Source: Phallusia mammillata (taxonomy: Eukaryota > Chordata > Ascidiacea > Phlebobranchia > Ascidiidae). Taken from it: 64,000 nt of DNA. This document shows, piece after piece, positions 61,469 through 64,000 of the stretch. Within the stretch, counting starts at the first letter, position 1. Every line of letters begins with the position of its first letter. Where the stretch lies: the NCBI GenBank assembly GCA_003260075.1, contig QLIY01000281.1, forward strand, positions 98,037-162,036, read 5' to 3'. Position numbers and translations under genes: made by a program. The notes beneath the pieces were generated by a model. That model saw nothing but the letters and a program-made list of their open reading frames with translations. It did no database searches and had not been told where the DNA came from.

Positions 61469-62722
61469 TTTAATCGTTGGTCGATATCCAATTGGCAAAG
61501 GTATTAACTTGTTTGACAACTAACAAATAAGTCAGGTAAAACTACATGTCGGAAATGAAATGATTCAGACATGAAACAGTATATCTGAAAATACAAGTGA
61601 AATTAGTCATAAAGGCATGAACTAAGATAGGTGTTTAAGATTAGGATTTCAAAACAAAATTCTGAGTACGGAAACATAAAGGAACCACAAAATCAAGTGT
61701 TGCCCAATAGACGTGAAATTAAATTTTTACTCATTTTTATTGTACAAAGTTAAACTTTCCCGCAGTTGCTTTTCACAAAAACGTTTTGTCACATCAGACA
61801 AAGCACAGGCCCAAATCTGATAAAATCTGCGACGCCAAGCGATCTTAGCCAAAACCAACCGATGTATTGTATCCAGTTTGATGGATTAACCTCCAATCCA
61901 TGTGTTTTAACAAGCTAAGACCAGAACAAACGATTGAATGATGCCATGAACTCACATCCTTATCGGGGCGAGCTCTAATGTAGCCATCTTGTCGTTGACT
62001 GCACCAAATCACAATTGGTAAGCCTATCTTTTCCACCAAAGCAAAAACACATTAGCTTGTAGCCTTACGTAGACAACATTGTATAAAGGCCTTAACTACG
62101 TAAACACTGAACCTGTCTCGGTGTTGCTATTTGTGCAACGCGTCGCGCTGAATTGATCCATTTGGCACGTCTTTAAACAGCCTCAAGAATTTAATGGTAG
62201 CTTTGTGTGGCTAAACCTTTATGTATGAGTGGGTGTTAATACCCAACGCTTCAGAGTCCGATAAATTGATTTACATTGAGTTAACAAACAAAGGCAAGTC
62301 AAAACCGCGAAGTACTAGCTGGTTGTTTGCAAGGTCAGGTCATTCATTTATGCGACAAACCTCGATTTCCCGGTAAATATTGATCTCTACCCGTGAAATT
62401 TGGGGAAAACGTTGCTATGGAAACTGTCGCGTCAAGTACAACGAATGTTATAACTCACCACGCAGGCGCACATAATAATATCTTATATATTTTCATCTAT
62501 TTAAACAGTCGCACCCTTTTGAAATACAGCCACTTAAACAGGCTGTGATACTCTTTTATCCTTTGTGTCGTAAATATTAACTAGAATCATCAAACCACAA
62601 TACTGTCTACGTGCACAACTACAACTACCTTCCTTAAGTACGACTATTCGCTTCCAGTGGTCCAAGACTATCTGAGTTGAGTTTATCTTCAATGCTTGGT
62701 AAGTTTAAACGTTTGAGTAGAA
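61469..62722. other. divergent spacer between CIMIP2-like gene and plus-strand unit
   Basis: 1.25 kb between two oppositely oriented start codons, so probably containing both promoters. No exon recognised. Confidence 0.4.
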
Positions 62723-63431
62723 ATGCCTGAAGGACTCCAGGCAAGAATTCTCTCAGACGTTCCTCTCAGAAACATGTTTACGGTAGGCTGTTTGAAATCG
62801 GTATCTAAAGCCAGGTTGCCAGTGTATATTGTAGGCTTTACTTTTTCTCGTTCAACCATTTAACATCTGCAGCTGAATCTTGTGCTAAATCCTTCAGGTA
62901 GCGATTGACCCCTATCGTAACCTTACCGAATGTCCCGGACCAGGAACAAGGTCCCAGAAGGGTTTTGCTTTCAATTTCCCCGCCCCAACAAGCCCCGTTG
63001 CCACCGCTGAAAAAGAGTTGGGCGGTCCCAGTAGTCAGGCGGCCGCGCGCCCAAAGCTTACACAACAAGACTGCAGACAAGCGACCGACGAAATCCGAAT
63101 CTGAAAATCACTTGATTCCATCACCCCACCTAGTCTTCATAAGCCTTACGCGGCACCGATCGTTGTGAAAAATGAACGGGTACAACTCGACCAGCAATAA
63201 ACATTGTGCGGTGCGCCTGCTTCGAACAAAGGCACCCTGAGGGTTAAATCAATAGCGGGCGGCGCTGAGAAGTTACAAGCTCCGAGTGATTTGCGCCGTT
63301 CTTCCAGCGTTTCAATGGGCGGGCGGCTTGAAAAAGCGTACAATTACCGGTACTTGTCGGATCTCAATGGCTGGCAACATGTTACCCCGCTTCTCGCGAA
63401 TTTGAGACAATGCCTTGTGGTCACGCCTTGA
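62723..63431 (+). pseudogene. coding-like two-exon unit with two in-frame stops, unknown family
   Basis: Exon 1 at 62723-62782 encodes MPEGLQARILSDVPLRNMFT and ends in phase 0 before GTAGGC. Exon 2 starts after TTCAG at 62898 in the same frame (VAIDPYRNLTECPGPG) and runs to TGA at 63429-63431. The 178-codon frame is interrupted only by TGA (63105-63107) and TAA (63198-63200). Both lie one C-to-T step from sense (CGA, CAA). GC content and codon use are higher than the surroundings, and AATAAA follows at 63511. I do not recognise the protein. It may be a recent pseudogene, a variant carrying stops, or a miscalled gene. Confidence 0.4.
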
Positions 63432-63510
63432 GAAAGAAATAGGCCTTCGGGAATGCGTCCACCTGACCAATGGGAATGTCCATTTCATACTCATGCATAC
63501 ATGGCTTACT

Positions 63511-63516
63511 AATAAA
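63511..63516 (+). terminator. candidate polyadenylation signal
   Basis: AATAAA 80 bp after the terminal stop of the plus-strand unit at 62723-63431, which supports that orientation. Confidence 0.4.
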
Positions 63517-63821
63517 GCACCAGTGTAATCAATGGTTCCTACGTTTTACGATATTGTAAATCCTTTAGCACTGAACTAATAAATCTAAGAGTTGTACTTG
63601 TAATGTTTACCTATACTGGGCTACTAAAGCCTAAAACATTTGCTTTAGTTAGTAACGCTTTTGCATTGGCTTGTCATAGATCCAAACAGAAGTAAACAAC
63701 TGAAGGAGTTATAATTAAGCATGTTTGAAAAAGGCTATTTTTGTTTTAAGTTTAGTTTCACAACAGGCGAAGAGAGCATCTACCAAATTGGCGTAATGCC
63801 TTGTGTTAATCGGCTACATTA

Positions 63822-63822
<1 letters not shown>

Positions 63823-63885
<63 letters not shown>
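63823..63885. repeat. poly(C) tract, 63 nt
   Basis: Uninterrupted C run near the right edge of the window; the polyproline ORF across it is spurious. Confidence 0.9.
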
Positions 63886-63888
<3 letters not shown>

Positions 63889-64000
63889 TTGATACCCGAG
63901 AAAGCTCTGTTTTCAGTAGAAATAAACAAAGACTTTTGAATAAGAGAAATTGCCAAGATTTCAAAACAGGGTTTTAATTATTTAACTTTTCGCATCAAAA

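Noticed and set aside
63105..63107. TGA in the plus-strand unit as selenocysteine
   Set aside because: A second stop (TAA) follows 30 codons later, no redox motif surrounds the TGA, and no SECIS-like structure was evident.
62838..63494. Minus-strand ORFs opposite the plus-strand unit
   Set aside because: Shadows of the plus-strand coding-like frame; no splice sites or start context on the minus strand.
1..64000. CRISPR arrays, bacterial operons, riboswitches
   Set aside because: No regularly spaced repeats or prokaryotic gene organisation; spliced genes show the DNA is eukaryotic.

Overview
The window is eukaryotic nuclear DNA, most likely from an ascidian tunicate (a Ciona or Phallusia type genome). 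It is AT-rich, with many short exons, GT-AG introns (a few GC-AG) and abundant small DNA transposons. The main genes belong to the arthropod-type hemocyanin/phenoloxidase superfamily, whose deuterostome members are best known from tunicates. Species assignment is inference.

Layout. Nearly all recognisable genes lie on the minus strand. (1) 2428-5133: 5' two thirds of a CYP2-like cytochrome P450, seven exons; the heme-binding exon is not in the window. (2) 6017-52922: three tandem head-to-tail copies of one large gene. Copy 3 (37132-52922) reconstructs to 28 exons and about 1512 codons, copy 2 (18911-35766) to 26 exons and about 1330 codons. Copy 1 (6017-16955) is a decayed pseudogene. (3) 56966-61468: a complete six-exon CIMIP2/FAM166-type ciliary microtubule inner protein gene. 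(4) 62723-63431 on the plus strand: a coding-like two-exon unit, divergent from CIMIP2, carrying two in-frame stops.

Central finding. The tandem genes encode a predicted multidomain fusion. It starts with a microexon (M-x-x-E) and no signal peptide, then an N-terminal beta-rich region, a metzincin-type zinc protease (HExxHxxGxxH plus a SWMNY Met-turn), a beta-sandwich and helical linker, and a hemocyanin/phenoloxidase core with all six copper-ligand histidines. Copy 3 ends with a roughly 165-190 residue extension. Exon lengths and splice phases are continuous through the protease-to-hemocyanin join and nearly identical in copies 2 and 3, so this looks like one transcript. A protease tethered to a prophenoloxidase-like oxidase suggests cis or neighbour activation, but that function is inference.

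Transposons and sequence quality. Several hAT-type nonautonomous elements carry 8-bp target duplications (TTCTACGG, CACTAGCA, GACTGAAG and others). Intron 2 of copy 2 also holds a decayed Ty3/gypsy-like protease fragment. The sequence contains five long poly(C)/poly(G) tracts (36-98 nt) and several 10-12 nt C runs. These coincide with local duplications, transposon ends and two exon frameshifts, so they are probably assembly or base-calling artefacts. They should be resolved before judging whether copies 2 and 3 are intact.
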